A DNA stretch of 32,753 nucleotides from Deltaproteobacteria bacterium (GTDB lineage: Bacteria > Myxococcota_A > Polyangia > DRWM01 > JAAZOP01): positions 1 through 32,753 of the forward strand of contig JACRCX010000146.1 in NCBI GenBank assembly GCA_016218815.1. Reading direction: 5' to 3'. This document shows, piece after piece, positions 1 through 8,121 of the stretch; the stretch's first letter is position 1; every line of letters begins with the position of its first letter. The notes below the pieces were generated by a model. That model had not been told where the DNA came from, ran no database searches, and saw only the letters and a list, made by a program, of their open reading frames with translations. Both the position numbers and the translations under genes were made by a program.

Positions 1-2
1 AC

Positions 3-1178
3 GTCACCGGCTCCCCCTCCGGCTGGCGCGGCGGCATCTCCACCCCCGGCGACGACGTCGGCAAGTACACCACCATCGCCGTCGGCGCCGACGGCGAGCC
101 GCGCGTCGCCTACTACGACGTCACCCACGGCGCCCTCAAGTGGGCCGTCCACTCGGCATCCGGCTGGTCCGTGCGCTCGGGCCCCATCGATGATCAAGGC
201 GACGCCGGCCGCTTCGCCGACATGGCCATCGGCGCCGACGGCCTCGCCGTGATCTCGTACAACGCGATCGAGGAGCGATCCGACATCCCCGGCGCGTACG
301 TCTCCAAGCTAAAGGTCGCCCGCGGCTCCGACGCCTCCGGCTCGCTCTGGACCATCGATGAGGTCGAGTCCATGGACATCCCGTGCTGGGCCGACCTCTG
401 CGGCGAGGACCTGGTCTGCCTCGCCTCCAGCCGCACCTGCGCCACCCCCGCCCCCGAGGACGACTGCGGCGCCACCGGCTGCGCCACCGGCCAGGCCTGC
501 GTCGCGGCCGTGTGCGAGGACCTCTTCGAGTCGCCGATCGACTTCCCCGAAGGCGTCGGCATCGTGACCGGCATCGACTTCGCCCCGGACGGCACCCCCG
601 TCGCCGTCTACTACGACCGCGGCGCCTGGGACCGCGCCGCCGGCGAGGTGCGCCCGCACGGCGATCTCAAGCAGGCCGCCCTGGTCTCCGGCGCCTGGAC
701 CGTGACGGTCCTGGACGGCGCCGGCGGCGACGCCGGCTGGTACCCGTCGCTCGACATCGACGCCGCCGGACAACGCCACATCTCCTTCGTCGACGGCATC
801 GCCGAGACTCTCGTCTACCTCAATCCCGACAGCGGCGTGCGCGAGGTCGTCGACGGCCGCACCATCGCCGGTCGCGAGCGCAACATCGTCGGCGACGACT
901 CCACCATCCGCGTCACCGCCTCCGGCGAGATCTGGATCGCCTACCAGGATGCCACCGCGCGCACCCTGCTCCTGGCCCACCGCACCGCGCCCGGCACCTG
1001 GGAGGTCCGCAGCGTCGACACCGAGGACTCCAGCGGCTTCTTCGCCAACATGACGCTCGGCACCGACGGCGAGACCCCCGTCCTCTCCACCTACTGGCAC
1101 CGCACAGCCGTCTCCGGCACCACGACGACGCGCTACTCCTACTCCGGCGGCGCCCGCGTCTTCGAAGTCACGCCCTGA
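3..1178 (+). CDS. Secreted repeat protein with Cys-rich insert, 5' truncated
   Basis: The reading frame is open from the first bases of the window to a TGA at 1176-1178, so the N-terminus lies outside. About 390 residues are visible. The protein repeats a motif of the kind 'ADGxPxVAYYD', several times, each followed by a Trp-containing strand (for example near 60-130, 570-620, 730-800, 940-1010). This is the look of a beta-propeller or sialidase-like surface protein. A Cys-rich stretch with about seven Cys sits in the middle (roughly 385-520) and resembles the small Cys-rich modules common in myxobacterial exported proteins. The export signal cannot be seen because the start is missing. Function is unknown; extracellular or outer-surface location is inferred from composition. 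It is convergent with the next gene, with a 72-base C-rich gap in which I see no clear terminator hairpin. Confidence 0.75.
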   Translation, partial: VTGSPSGWRGGISTPGDDVGKYTTIAVGADGEPRVAYYDVTHGALKWAVHSASGWSVRSGPIDDQGDAGRFADMAIGADGLAVISYNAIEERSDIPGAYVSKLKVARGSDASGSLWTIDEVESMDIPCWADLCGEDLVCLASSRTCATPAPEDDCGATGCATGQACVAAVCEDLFESPIDFPEGVGIVTGIDFAPDGTPVAVYYDRGAWDRAAGEVRPHGDLKQAALVSGAWTVTVLDGAGGDAGWYPSLDIDAAGQRHISFVDGIAETLVYLNPDSGVREVVDGRTIAGRERNIVGDDSTIRVTASGEIWIAYQDATARTLLLAHRTAPGTWEVRSVDTEDSSGFFANMTLGTDGETPVLSTYWHRTAVSGTTTTRYSYSGGARVFEVTP

Positions 1179-1250
1179 TCCCCTCCCCCCCCTCTCCAGC
1201 CGACCTCTCCACCTCTCCTCTTCCGGCTTCCGCGCCGCATGATCCTCCCC

Positions 1251-3710
1251 TCACCACACCGTCAGATCGACGCAGAAATGCCGCCGTCCGTTGTCCGTCG
1301 CCCCGATCGCCAGCTCCACCCGCCCCCCGTGGTCCGGCGGCAACGCCACCGCGCGCCCGAAGCGCCCCGGCTCGTTCGCGAACGTGAGCCGCTGCAGCGT
1401 CCGTCCGCTCCCCACCCGCACGTCGACGAACACGTCCGAGCGCCCGAACTCCGCCGCCTCATCGATGAGCCCGCCGGAGACCAGCACGAACCTCGCGGCC
1501 AGCGGGATCGGCATCGCCACCACCAGCCGCCCCTCGTCCGGCGGGTGCGCCCAGACCGCCTTCACCTCGAGCCCACCGTACTGGCATCCCCGCACCCCCA
1601 CGTCCTGCCACGCCTCCACGCCGTCGAACGTCCACCGCGGCGGGTCGTCCCGCCACGTCCCCTCCCGCCGCGTCCCCGAACGCTCCAGCCCGACCGTCGC
1701 CAGCGGCAGCCGGTCCACCAGCCGGATCGGTCGGTTCCCCACCGTCCGCTCCAGCGTCGTCAGCCGGTAGACCCCGAACCGCTCCTCGCTCGCGACCCGG
1801 TAGATCCCCGCGAACGCCGGCCGGTCGACGTCGAACAGCTCGTAGCGATCGACTGCCAAGACCCTCTCGTTTGGCCCCGGCTGGATCGCGATCCATCGCG
1901 GGAAAACTCCGGCGTACGCCCCGCTCGCCAGCCACGCCCCCTCGGGCACCTCGCGCTCCTCCAGGATCCACGGCGTCCGGATGAACGCGAAGCGCCACCC
2001 CGTCCGATCGATCACCAGATCCCCCTCACGCACCCGCGACAAGAGCGCCCCCCGCACTTCCTCCCGCCCCTCCGTCGAGAAATGCCGCGCCAGCAGGATC
2101 CCCATCCACCCCCCCAGTCCGAGCGCGACCACCCCGCCCCCGACGAGCACCCGCGCATCCGCGAGGAATCCCCGCAATCCAAGACCCTTCTCTTGGCTTT
2201 GACCCTCTCCCTCCCCTTTGCGCCCTTTGCGTTCTTCTTGGCGAGCTTTGCGCGGACTTCCCTCCCTCGCCGGGCAGCCCACCGCCGCCGCCACCCAGAT
2301 CGCCGCCCCGATCCAGAAGCTCATCCAGATCAGCGGATTGAACGCGACGGTCAAGCCGTACACCGCCGCGCAGGCCGCGATCAACCCGCGCGGCGTCCGC
2401 ACCAGCCAAGCCGCCAACCCCAGCCCGACCCCCGCCACGACCAGCTGCACAGGATGAAGCCACCCGCCGTGGCCGCCTTCCAGCAACGGCCCCGTGAAAC
2501 CCATCATCCCGTGGTACCAGTCCGCCGTGACCCGCGCGTACTCGAACAGCCACTGCACCGTGCCCAGGAAGAACGTGTGCGGGTTCCACAGCACGAACGG
2601 CAGGTAGAAGGCCAACGCCACCGCCGCGCCCGCGAGTGCTGCCTGCGCCGCCTTGCGCAGTCCGAAGATGCGCCACAACCCCACGCACACCAGCGGACCC
2701 AGCGGCAGGTTGAGCGGACGCACCGCCAGCGCGAAGCCCAGGGCGACGCCCGTGGCCAGCGGCCTTCGTGTGGCGATCGCGCAACCCAGCAGCGCCGTCG
2801 CCGCCCAGTCCACGTGCGGCTCCGCGTAAATCCCGTTCCAGTGCGTGTCGATCAGGAACAAGTACGCTGCGACCGACAGCAGCACCGGCCACGTCGCGGG
2901 CGGCAGCAGGGCTTGTCCTGTTTCCGCGCCCGCAGGCCGGGCCGCCGCCGCCCGCAGCGCGGGCCACGCCAGCGCGGTCGCGGTCACGGCGTCGGCCACC
3001 CACGACGTCCAGCGGATGTCCACCCCGAGCGCCCGCGCCGGGAGGAACGCCAGCCACAACCCCGGCGGGTAGGTCAGCGGCACCTGCGAGCCGAGCTGCA
3101 TCTGGTGTACGGCGTACGGATCGAGACCGGACAACAGCCGGTCGCACGCCGACTGCACCAGCGGCAGCATGTCGCCCACCCACGGCTCGACCGGCCATTC
3201 CCGCGCGAAGTACGCCCGCAGCGTGAGATCGCCGGCGATCAGCGCGGCGAGCACCACCCACGGCCGGGGAGGGCGCGCGAGGATCAACACCAGGCCCGCG
3301 ATCACGCACCCCACGGCAATCCGCCACCCGGTCGTCCGCGCCGCGTAGACGATCATCCCCTGGTAGGGGAATTCCGACAGCAGCAGCCAGAGCAGCCCCA
3401 GCGCCCCCAGCGCCACGAGCCGCAGGCCCCAGGCGTCCGCGCCCCTGGCCCAGAAACCTCCCACCGGCCCGGCCGCCGGCGGCTCGCGCGCCCGCGCGCG
3501 CCCGAGGACCAGCGCCAGCGCTCCCAGCCCCAGGAAGATCGGCGTCGTGCGCCACGGCCGACGGAACCCGTCCGCGTACCAGACGAGCAGGAACAGCAGC
3601 GCCGGCGCACCCAGCGCCAGCCCCCGCAGCGCTTCCCGCGCCGTCGGCAGCCAACCGCCGTCGCCGCGCTCTGCTCGGCCGCCGTCCGGGTCACGCTTCC
3701 ACCACCCCAT
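1251..3710 (-). CDS. Large multi-pass membrane protein, glycosyltransferase-like (GT-C/GT87 type)
   Basis: 819 residues from the ATG at 3710; a TTG three codons upstream is a less likely start. The first about 470 residues hold roughly ten hydrophobic segments. Early loops contain Asp-rich and 'LDPYAVHQ ... LTYPPGLW' motifs, the pattern seen in GT87/DUF2029-type polyprenyl-phosphate-sugar mannosyltransferases. The last about 300 residues are soluble and probably periplasmic, with one further hydrophobic helix near residue 510-535. Family identity is an inference from topology and these motifs. A Lys/Arg/Glu-rich linker at about residues 480-508 is encoded by a copy of the dispersed CTTTGCG repeat and looks like an in-frame insertion. 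The gene lies 63 bases after the ABC ATPase gene, with another copy of the same repeat in the gap, so co-transcription is possible but not shown. It could instead be an O-antigen or arabinosyl-type transferase. Confidence 0.75.
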   Translation of the reverse strand: MGWWKRDPDGGRAERGDGGWLPTAREALRGLALGAPALLFLLVWYADGFRRPWRTTPIFLGLGALALVLGRARAREPPAAGPVGGFWARGADAWGLRLVALGALGLLWLLLSEFPYQGMIVYAARTTGWRIAVGCVIAGLVLILARPPRPWVVLAALIAGDLTLRAYFAREWPVEPWVGDMLPLVQSACDRLLSGLDPYAVHQMQLGSQVPLTYPPGLWLAFLPARALGVDIRWTSWVADAVTATALAWPALRAAAARPAGAETGQALLPPATWPVLLSVAAYLFLIDTHWNGIYAEPHVDWAATALLGCAIATRRPLATGVALGFALAVRPLNLPLGPLVCVGLWRIFGLRKAAQAALAGAAVALAFYLPFVLWNPHTFFLGTVQWLFEYARVTADWYHGMMGFTGPLLEGGHGGWLHPVQLVVAGVGLGLAAWLVRTPRGLIAACAAVYGLTVAFNPLIWMSFWIGAAIWVAAAVGCPAREGSPRKARQEERKGRKGEGEGQSQEKGLGLRGFLADARVLVGGGVVALGLGGWMGILLARHFSTEGREEVRGALLSRVREGDLVIDRTGWRFAFIRTPWILEEREVPEGAWLASGAYAGVFPRWIAIQPGPNERVLAVDRYELFDVDRPAFAGIYRVASEERFGVYRLTTLERTVGNRPIRLVDRLPLATVGLERSGTRREGTWRDDPPRWTFDGVEAWQDVGVRGCQYGGLEVKAVWAHPPDEGRLVVAMPIPLAARFVLVSGGLIDEAAEFGRSDVFVDVRVGSGRTLQRLTFANEPGRFGRAVALPPDHGGRVELAIGATDNGRRHFCVDLTVW
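2216..2255. repeat. CTTTGCG-type dispersed repeat inside a coding region
   Basis: Three copies of CTTTGCG and one variant lie within 40 bases, like the intergenic tracts at 3730, 5570 and 30099. Here they lie inside the membrane glycosyltransferase gene and are read on the minus strand as a basic linker (KARQEERKGRKG), without breaking the frame. Confidence 0.7.
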
Positions 3711-3729
3711 CGCCAGCAACCGCCCGCCT

Positions 3730-3762
3730 CTTTGCGCCCTTTGCCTCTTTGCGCCCTTTGCG
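3730..3762. repeat. CTTTGCG/CTTTGCC tandem tract
   Basis: Four CTTTGCG-like units spaced 8 or 9 bases apart fill most of the 63-base gap between the ABC ATPase gene and the glycosyltransferase gene. The same family recurs at 2216, 5570 and 30099. Confidence 0.75.
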
Positions 3763-3773
3763 AGCGCCAGGCG

Positions 3774-4862
3774 CTACGCCTGGAACAGCCGCACCGACGC
3801 CGCCTTGAACACGAAACGCACCTCCTGGCCCGTCGCCAGGCCCATCCCGCTCAGCGTGGCGCGCGTCACCGCGGCTCGCAGCCGCAGCTCCGGCGCACCC
3901 GTCGTCGCGATCTCGACCACGACCGTCGGCCCGCGCTCGTCGATCGCCGCGATCCGCCCCGCCACGTCGTTGAGCGCGCTGGACTCCACCGGCCCGCGCG
4001 AGATCAACACGTCGCGCGCCGGCAGCCCCGCCCAGCTCGCTCCGGCCCGCTCCGCGATCACCGCCCAGTCGATCCCCGGCGCCACGAAGCGCTGGACCTC
4101 CCCGCGATCCTCGACCGTGCCGCGGAACAGGTTCTCCAGCCCCACGAACTCCGCCAGCGCCACCGATTGCGGCGCGTCCAGCACCGCCGAGGCCTCGCCG
4201 TCCTGCGCGATCCGCCCGCTCGCCAGGAAGTGCACCCGGTGCGCCAGCCGCCGCGCCTGCGCCAGGTCGTGCGTGGCCAGCACCACGGTCGTCTCGCGCC
4301 GCTGCGTCAGCTCCGCGATCGCCTTCTCCACCACCGCCGCCGACAGCGGGTCCAGGTTCGCCGTCGGTTCGTCCAGCAGCAGCAGCTCCGCCCGCAGCGC
4401 CAGCCCCCGCGCCAGCGTCGCCCGCCGCGCCTCCCCCGCCGAGATGCGATCGACGCGCGCGTCCAGGATCTTCTCCAGCGCCAACGGCTCCGCCAGCTCC
4501 GCCACCCGCGCCGCGCGATCCTCGCGCCCCGCCCCCGCCGCTCGCAGGGCGAACTCGAGGTTCCAGCGGACCGTGCCGCGCAGCAGCGCGGGACGGTCGA
4601 AAATCATCGTCACTCGTCGCCGCGCGCCCCGCGCCGGCCGCGCCCGGCCCGCGTGCGCCACGCACGTCTCGTCGAAGTGGATCGCCCCCTCGTCCGGCGG
4701 GTCGAGCAGTGCGAGCGCGCGCAGGAGCGTCGTCTTGCCCGAACCGTTGGCTCCGATCACCGCGTGCACCCCCGGGCCCGGCAGCTCCAGCTCGAGGCCG
4801 TCCAGGATGCGCCGCGGCGGCCGGCCCGCCGTCCGCACCAGCCGCTCAGCGCGCACGCGCAT
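3774..4862 (-). CDS. tupC: ABC transporter ATPase, tungstate/molybdate type
   Basis: 362 residues. Walker A GANGSGKTT is at residues 37-45, Walker B reads LLLLDEPTANLD, and the H-loop is VVLATHD. The ABC signature is altered, ISAGEARR instead of the usual LSGGEAQR. The last about 90 residues form a TOBE/MOP-like domain, typical of ATPases for tungstate, molybdate or related oxyanions. The start overlaps the end of the permease gene by 17 bases, so the two are translationally coupled. The ATPase would power oxyanion uptake across the inner membrane through the adjacent permease. The substrate is inferred from the permease type and the TOBE domain; molybdate or another anion is possible. No substrate-binding protein gene is present beside it. 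Confidence 0.8.
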   Translation of the reverse strand: MRVRAERLVRTAGRPPRRILDGLELELPGPGVHAVIGANGSGKTTLLRALALLDPPDEGAIHFDETCVAHAGRARPARGARRRVTMIFDRPALLRGTVRWNLEFALRAAGAGREDRAARVAELAEPLALEKILDARVDRISAGEARRATLARGLALRAELLLLDEPTANLDPLSAAVVEKAIAELTQRRETTVVLATHDLAQARRLAHRVHFLASGRIAQDGEASAVLDAPQSVALAEFVGLENLFRGTVEDRGEVQRFVAPGIDWAVIAERAGASWAGLPARDVLISRGPVESSALNDVAGRIAAIDERGPTVVVEIATTGAPELRLRAAVTRATLSGMGLATGQEVRFVFKAASVRLFQA

Positions 4863-5547
4863 CGGCCCTCGGCTCCAGCAGCAACAGCGCGACGTTGACC
4901 ACCAGCGACAGCCCCAACAGCACGATCCCCAGCGCGATCGCCAGCTCGAACTCGCCTCGCATCGTCTCCGTCGCGATCGCCGTGGTCATCGTCCGCGTCT
5001 GACCCAGGATGTTGCCGCCGACCATCAGCGTCATCCCCGTCTCCCCGATGACCCGCGCGAAGGCCGTCAGCCCCCCCGCGAACAGCGCCGGAGCAGCCTG
5101 CCGCACCGCAGCCCGCGCCGTCCACCACGGGCCCGCGCCGGACGTGCGGATCGCGTCCAGCAGCAGCGGGTCCACCGACTCGAACGCCGAGACGAACAGC
5201 GCCGTCGCCAGCGGCAGCCCCAGCAGCGCCTGCGCCACCACGATCGCCCACGGCGTGTACAGCCACTCCAGCCCGCCAAACGGCCCGCCGCGCCCCAGCA
5301 GCAGATAGACCAGCAGCCCGATCAGCACCGCCGGGACCATCATCAGCGACCGCACCACCGCCCGCAGCAACCGCCGGCCCCGGAACCGCCCGAGCCCGAG
5401 CGCCAGCGCCGCCGGCAGCCCGACCACCGTCGCCGCCGCCGTGGCCAGCGACGACGCCGCGAGCGACAGCCCGACCACCTCGAGGACTCGCGCGTCCAAC
5501 GAGCCGAGCATCCCCAGCGCGCCCCACAACGGCGACCCTTCCGTCAT
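4846..5547 (-). CDS. tupB: ABC transporter permease, TupB-like
   Basis: 233 residues from the ATG at 5547, five to six membrane segments. It has the short single-domain form of tungstate permeases, with the cytoplasmic coupling loop 'ALFVSAFESVDPLLLDAIRTSG' region near residues 120-140 and 'ARVIGETGMTLMVGGN' near residues 165-185, features I associate with TupB. It overlaps the ATPase gene by 17 bases. The usual partner TupA, a periplasmic tungstate-binding lipoprotein, is not encoded upstream: the next minus-strand gene is a zinc-ribbon protein. Either the binding protein is elsewhere or the system uses another one. Substrate assignment is by family resemblance only. Confidence 0.75.
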   Translation of the reverse strand: MTEGSPLWGALGMLGSLDARVLEVVGLSLAASSLATAAATVVGLPAALALGLGRFRGRRLLRAVVRSLMMVPAVLIGLLVYLLLGRGGPFGGLEWLYTPWAIVVAQALLGLPLATALFVSAFESVDPLLLDAIRTSGAGPWWTARAAVRQAAPALFAGGLTAFARVIGETGMTLMVGGNILGQTRTMTTAIATETMRGEFELAIALGIVLLGLSLVVNVALLLLEPRADARAR

Positions 5548-5569
5548 CCCGCGTCCGCTCTGCCCACCC

Positions 5570-5660
5570 TCTTTGCGCCCTTGGCGTGAACCCCCTCTTT
5601 GCGCTCTTTGCGCGAAACCCTCTTCGCGTGCTTTGCCTCTTTGCGCCCTTGGCGCGAAGC
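5570..5660. repeat. Long CTTTGCG-type repeat tract
   Basis: About 90 of the 130 bases between the zinc-ribbon gene and the ABC permease gene are degenerate CTTTGCG units alternating with TTGGCG and CTTCGCG variants. This is the longest member of the family in the window. No clear hairpin terminator is seen in the gap. Confidence 0.75.
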
Positions 5661-5677
5661 CCGCTTCGCCCGCCCAC

Positions 5678-6193
5678 TCACCCCGCGTCCGGCTCGCGGT
5701 CCAGGTCCCGCCACTCCTGTTTCAGCTCGTCCTTCAACTCGTCGCCCGTCTTCTGCGCGCCGGCCTTCGCGCGCTCGACCGCCGTGCTCGAGCCGCCGTC
5801 CCCCGACCCCCACACGAAGTAGATGATCCCCGCCCCGGCGATGACCACCAGGAGGATCACGATCAGGATCCACGGCTTGAATCCCGGCTTGCCCGCCGGC
5901 GCCGTGCCGCCCTGGTAGCGCGGGATCTCGAAGTCGCCGCGTGCCGGCATCGGCGCACCCGGAACCGGCCCGGGCACCATCCCGGGCGGCATCCCCAGCG
6001 CCGGCATCGCCGCCCCGGGCACCATCCCGGGCGGCATCCCCAGCGCCGGCATCGCCGCCCCCGGCACCGCTCCCGGCGCCGCCGGACCGGCGGGCGCCGC
6101 CGGTGCGGTTGCCGCGCGCAGCGGCGTCCCGCACGCCATGCACACGCTCCACGAATCCTCGACCCCCCGACCGCACTTCGGACATGCGCTCAT
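5678..6193 (-). CDS. Zinc-ribbon single-pass membrane protein with Pro/Gly/Met repeats
   Basis: 171 residues. The N-terminus has two CxxC pairs (CPKCG ... CMACG within residues 4-21), a zinc ribbon of the zinc-ribbon_2 type. A Pro/Ala/Gly/Met linker follows, then one strong membrane segment (about residues 112-134), then a charged C-terminal tail rich in Lys, Asp and Glu. The linker holds a 15-residue unit present twice, encoded by exact 45-base direct repeats at 5973-6017 and 6018-6062. A good Shine-Dalgarno (GGGAGGA) lies about 7 bases before the ATG at 6193. Such proteins are usually of unknown function in membrane-associated regulation. It may head a minus-strand cluster with the ABC transporter genes, separated by a repeat tract. 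Confidence 0.75.
   Translation of the reverse strand: MSACPKCGRGVEDSWSVCMACGTPLRAATAPAAPAGPAAPGAVPGAAMPALGMPPGMVPGAAMPALGMPPGMVPGPVPGAPMPARGDFEIPRYQGGTAPAGKPGFKPWILIVILLVVIAGAGIIYFVWGSGDGGSSTAVERAKAGAQKTGDELKDELKQEWRDLDREPDAG
5973..6062. repeat. Exact 45-base tandem duplication
   Basis: Two 45-base copies abut, at 5973-6017 and 6018-6062, inside the linker of the zinc-ribbon protein. The unit is a multiple of three and adds 15 residues per copy. Sequence identity between the copies suggests recent duplication. Confidence 0.85.
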
Positions 6194-6259
6194 CTTCGTC
6201 CTCCCGCCGGAATCCGTTCGACCTCTCCCTCCGGCTGCCGCGTTCCCCGCGACCGCGCG

Positions 6260-6265
6260 AGTCTA
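6260..6265 (-). promoter_or_regulatory. Possible -10 element for the zinc-ribbon gene
   Basis: On the minus strand TAGACT occurs about 66 bases upstream of the start codon at 6193, with a TGCG just before it. No convincing -35 is visible. This is a weak call. Confidence 0.25.
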
Positions 6266-6360
6266 CCGCACCGACGCACCTCCCCGAAACGACCTTGGGT
6301 CCGTTGGGTGCATCCCCCAACTGGGGGCATCGTGCCGCTCTGCGGACCGGAAGGGGAGTT

Positions 6361-6410
6361 CCCTTCGACTTCGCTCAGGGCAGGCTCGCAGAGACGCAGA
6401 GTCGCAAAGG
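6361..6410. repeat. Dispersed palindromic repeat plus 8-base tract in 6194-6524 gap
   Basis: The gap between divergent genes holds a CTTCGACTTCGCTCAGGGC element, followed by a short run of period-8 units related to the CTCTGCGT tract at 19879. A close relative of the first part is found in opposite orientation at 19795-19815 inside lolD. A small CCCCC/GGGGG hairpin lies just upstream, near 6315-6328. The rest of this gap shows nothing I recognise. Confidence 0.6.
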
Positions 6411-6524
6411 GGGACAACTGGCCCAGTGCGCGAGCGGCGACGGCCCGGCGGGCGGAATGTCGTGCAATTCGCCCGCGACGTTTGCACCGTGAACGCCGCG
6501 CCAGTCACCTCCAACGAAGAACGC

Positions 6525-7118
6525 GTGGATCGAGGTGTGACCGACAAGTGGCGGCAAACCCCGGAGGCCGCCCGCCGGCCGGCCGCTCGCGGGCTCGCGG
6601 TCCTCCTTGCCGCCCACACCGCCATCCTCGCCGGCCCTGTCCTCCTGGCCGCCACCGGCTGCCGCTACCAGGACATGAACGCCCGGGGCGAGTTGGGCGC
6701 CGCCCCGTTCGCCGATCTCGAATGCTTCGAACCCGGCAACCCCGAGGGCTTCTCGTTCGAGGTCCCCGCTTGCGAATGCTCGGCAGGCATGCGCCTGCGC
6801 TACTTCGCCCGGCTCGCCCCCTCGCCTTCCGACATCCACTACGAGTTCGAGACCGGTTTCCGCGACGGGGATCCCTCCGACGACGTGCGCATGGTCTCTC
6901 GCTCCAGGGACCACCTGGACCACCTGTTCATCGGTGGTCGCGAGCTTCCAGCCTACGATGACGCCTCCCCCGCCGATCGCGCCCAATGGGACCTGGCCCG
7001 CCCGTCGTTCGCCGAGATGATGCGCAACTACGGTCCCGTCCTCGACCACGGCTTCCAGGTCTGCGCCGAAGATCGCGTCGACGCCGAGGCGAAAGCGAGG
7101 ACGCGCGCCGCGCGCTGA
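6525..7118 (+). CDS. Putative lipoprotein of unknown function
   Basis: About 197 residues from the GTG at 6525; GTG codons at 6489 and 6537 are alternative starts and none has a strong ribosome site. A basic N-region (RRPAARG) is followed by a hydrophobic stretch and the lipobox LAATGC, with the acylated Cys at about residue 46, so the protein is likely exported and lipid-anchored. The mature part has a few Cys (including a CEC motif) and mixed charge, with no domain I recognise. It is followed after 56 bases by another lipoprotein gene on the same strand that has its own promoter-like element. Confidence 0.6.
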   Translation: MDRGVTDKWRQTPEAARRPAARGLAVLLAAHTAILAGPVLLAATGCRYQDMNARGELGAAPFADLECFEPGNPEGFSFEVPACECSAGMRLRYFARLAPSPSDIHYEFETGFRDGDPSDDVRMVSRSRDHLDHLFIGGRELPAYDDASPADRAQWDLARPSFAEMMRNYGPVLDHGFQVCAEDRVDAEAKARTRAAR

Positions 7119-7159
7119 AGCAGCGCTGAAGCTGCCCAGGTGGACCTCCTCGCGGCAGG

Positions 7160-7168
7160 TGGTAGGCT
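7160..7168 (+). promoter_or_regulatory. Extended -10 element, leaderless start
   Basis: TG-G-TAGGCT ends 6 bases before the GTG at 7175. The geometry matches the elements before 8122, 12116, 13224, 24618, 24667 and 30207. Confidence 0.45.
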
Positions 7169-7174
7169 TGCGTC

Positions 7175-8062
7175 GTGTCACCCTGCCGTCCCGTCGCTTC
7201 GCTCCCCGCGCGCCGCGCAGTCGCTTCCGCACTCGCGCCGCTGGTGGTCGACGCCGTGGTGGCGCTCGCCTCCTCCGCCGGCTGCGTCACGACGGTCGTC
7301 AGCCGCGTGCCCGAGCTCGATCACGGGGCGATGCTGGGGGACGGACGCGTGAGCCCGATCCTCGAGGTGCGAGCCGACCTGGATGAGGTCTCGGGCGACT
7401 TGCTCGTCACGCTTGCCGCACGCGTTCCGGAAGGCGCCCACTGGTCCTCTCCGGACGCGACCGAATGCGTGTCCAGCGACTCGTGGCCGACATCCCTGGC
7501 CTTCGGACTCGTCGGCGGCGCGATGACCATCGCCGGCATCGCGACTGCCGCCACATTCGCATGGGAGGATGAGCATCGCCCTTCCTCGGGATCGGCGGAG
7601 CCCGATCAGTCCGGCTCGCGCATCCTGATCATCTCGACGCCCCTGCTCGTCCTCGGCTTCTCCGGCGACCTCGTCGCACTCCTCGCCGGCCTGACCAACG
7701 ATCCGGACGAAGTCGAATGCTCGACCGTTCGGCTGACCGGCGCCGACGGCCGAGCGGCCGAGCCGATGCCGGTCGCGCACTTTTCCGTCGTCGTCACTCG
7801 CCCGGACGGAACGAGCCTCTCCGCCATGTCCCAGGACGGCATGGCTCGCGTGGGCCTCGGACCGCCCCTCTACGATTGCGCCGTCGAATGCCCGGCGGTG
7901 GGATCGCCCCGGCCTCCGCTGAACATCCCGGCCGATCGCCTCGTCGTCGAGACCCTGACCATCGAGGCGACCCCGCTGACCGGGGAACAGGAAGGGCTCG
8001 AGCCGCCGCCCACCGCGACGACGAGCATCGACGTGACGCTCGCCCCGCCGCCGCAGATGTAG
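7175..8062 (+). CDS. Putative membrane-associated lipoprotein of unknown function
   Basis: 295 residues from GTG at 7175. The N-terminus is basic then hydrophobic and ends in a lipobox-like SSAGC (Cys about residue 37). Two further hydrophobic segments are seen, around residues 110-130 and 150-170, with an acidic stretch between them; this is unusual for a simple lipoprotein and resembles bacterial 'TM2-like' lipoproteins of uncharacterised type. The C-terminal third has paired Cys (DCAVEC) and beta-rich sequence ending in a Pro/Ala/Thr-rich tail. I do not recognise the family. The start is supported by an extended -10 six bases upstream and the lack of a better site. The next gene follows after 59 bases. 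Confidence 0.6.
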   Translation: MSPCRPVASLPARRAVASALAPLVVDAVVALASSAGCVTTVVSRVPELDHGAMLGDGRVSPILEVRADLDEVSGDLLVTLAARVPEGAHWSSPDATECVSSDSWPTSLAFGLVGGAMTIAGIATAATFAWEDEHRPSSGSAEPDQSGSRILIISTPLLVLGFSGDLVALLAGLTNDPDEVECSTVRLTGADGRAAEPMPVAHFSVVVTRPDGTSLSAMSQDGMARVGLGPPLYDCAVECPAVGSPRPPLNIPADRLVVETLTIEATPLTGEQEGLEPPPTATTSIDVTLAPPPQM

Positions 8063-8106
8063 CCTCCAGGATCTCTCGCCCCGCCGGTGGATCTTCCCTC
8101 CGCCGA

Positions 8107-8115
8107 TGCTACTCT
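8107..8115 (+). promoter_or_regulatory. Extended -10 element, leaderless start
   Basis: TG-C-TACTCT ends 6 bases before the GTG at 8122. There is no Shine-Dalgarno between the element and the start codon. Confidence 0.5.
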
Positions 8116-8121
8116 CGCCCC

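Noticed and set aside
1239..4898. A 1219-codon open frame on the plus strand
   Set aside because: It is antisense to the glycosyltransferase and ABC ATPase genes; its product is Arg/Pro/His-rich without domains, a usual by-product of high GC.
7112..7137. Small GCAGC/GCTGC hairpin considered as a terminator
   Set aside because: The stem is 5 pairs, there is no T-run, and it partly overlaps the coding end.
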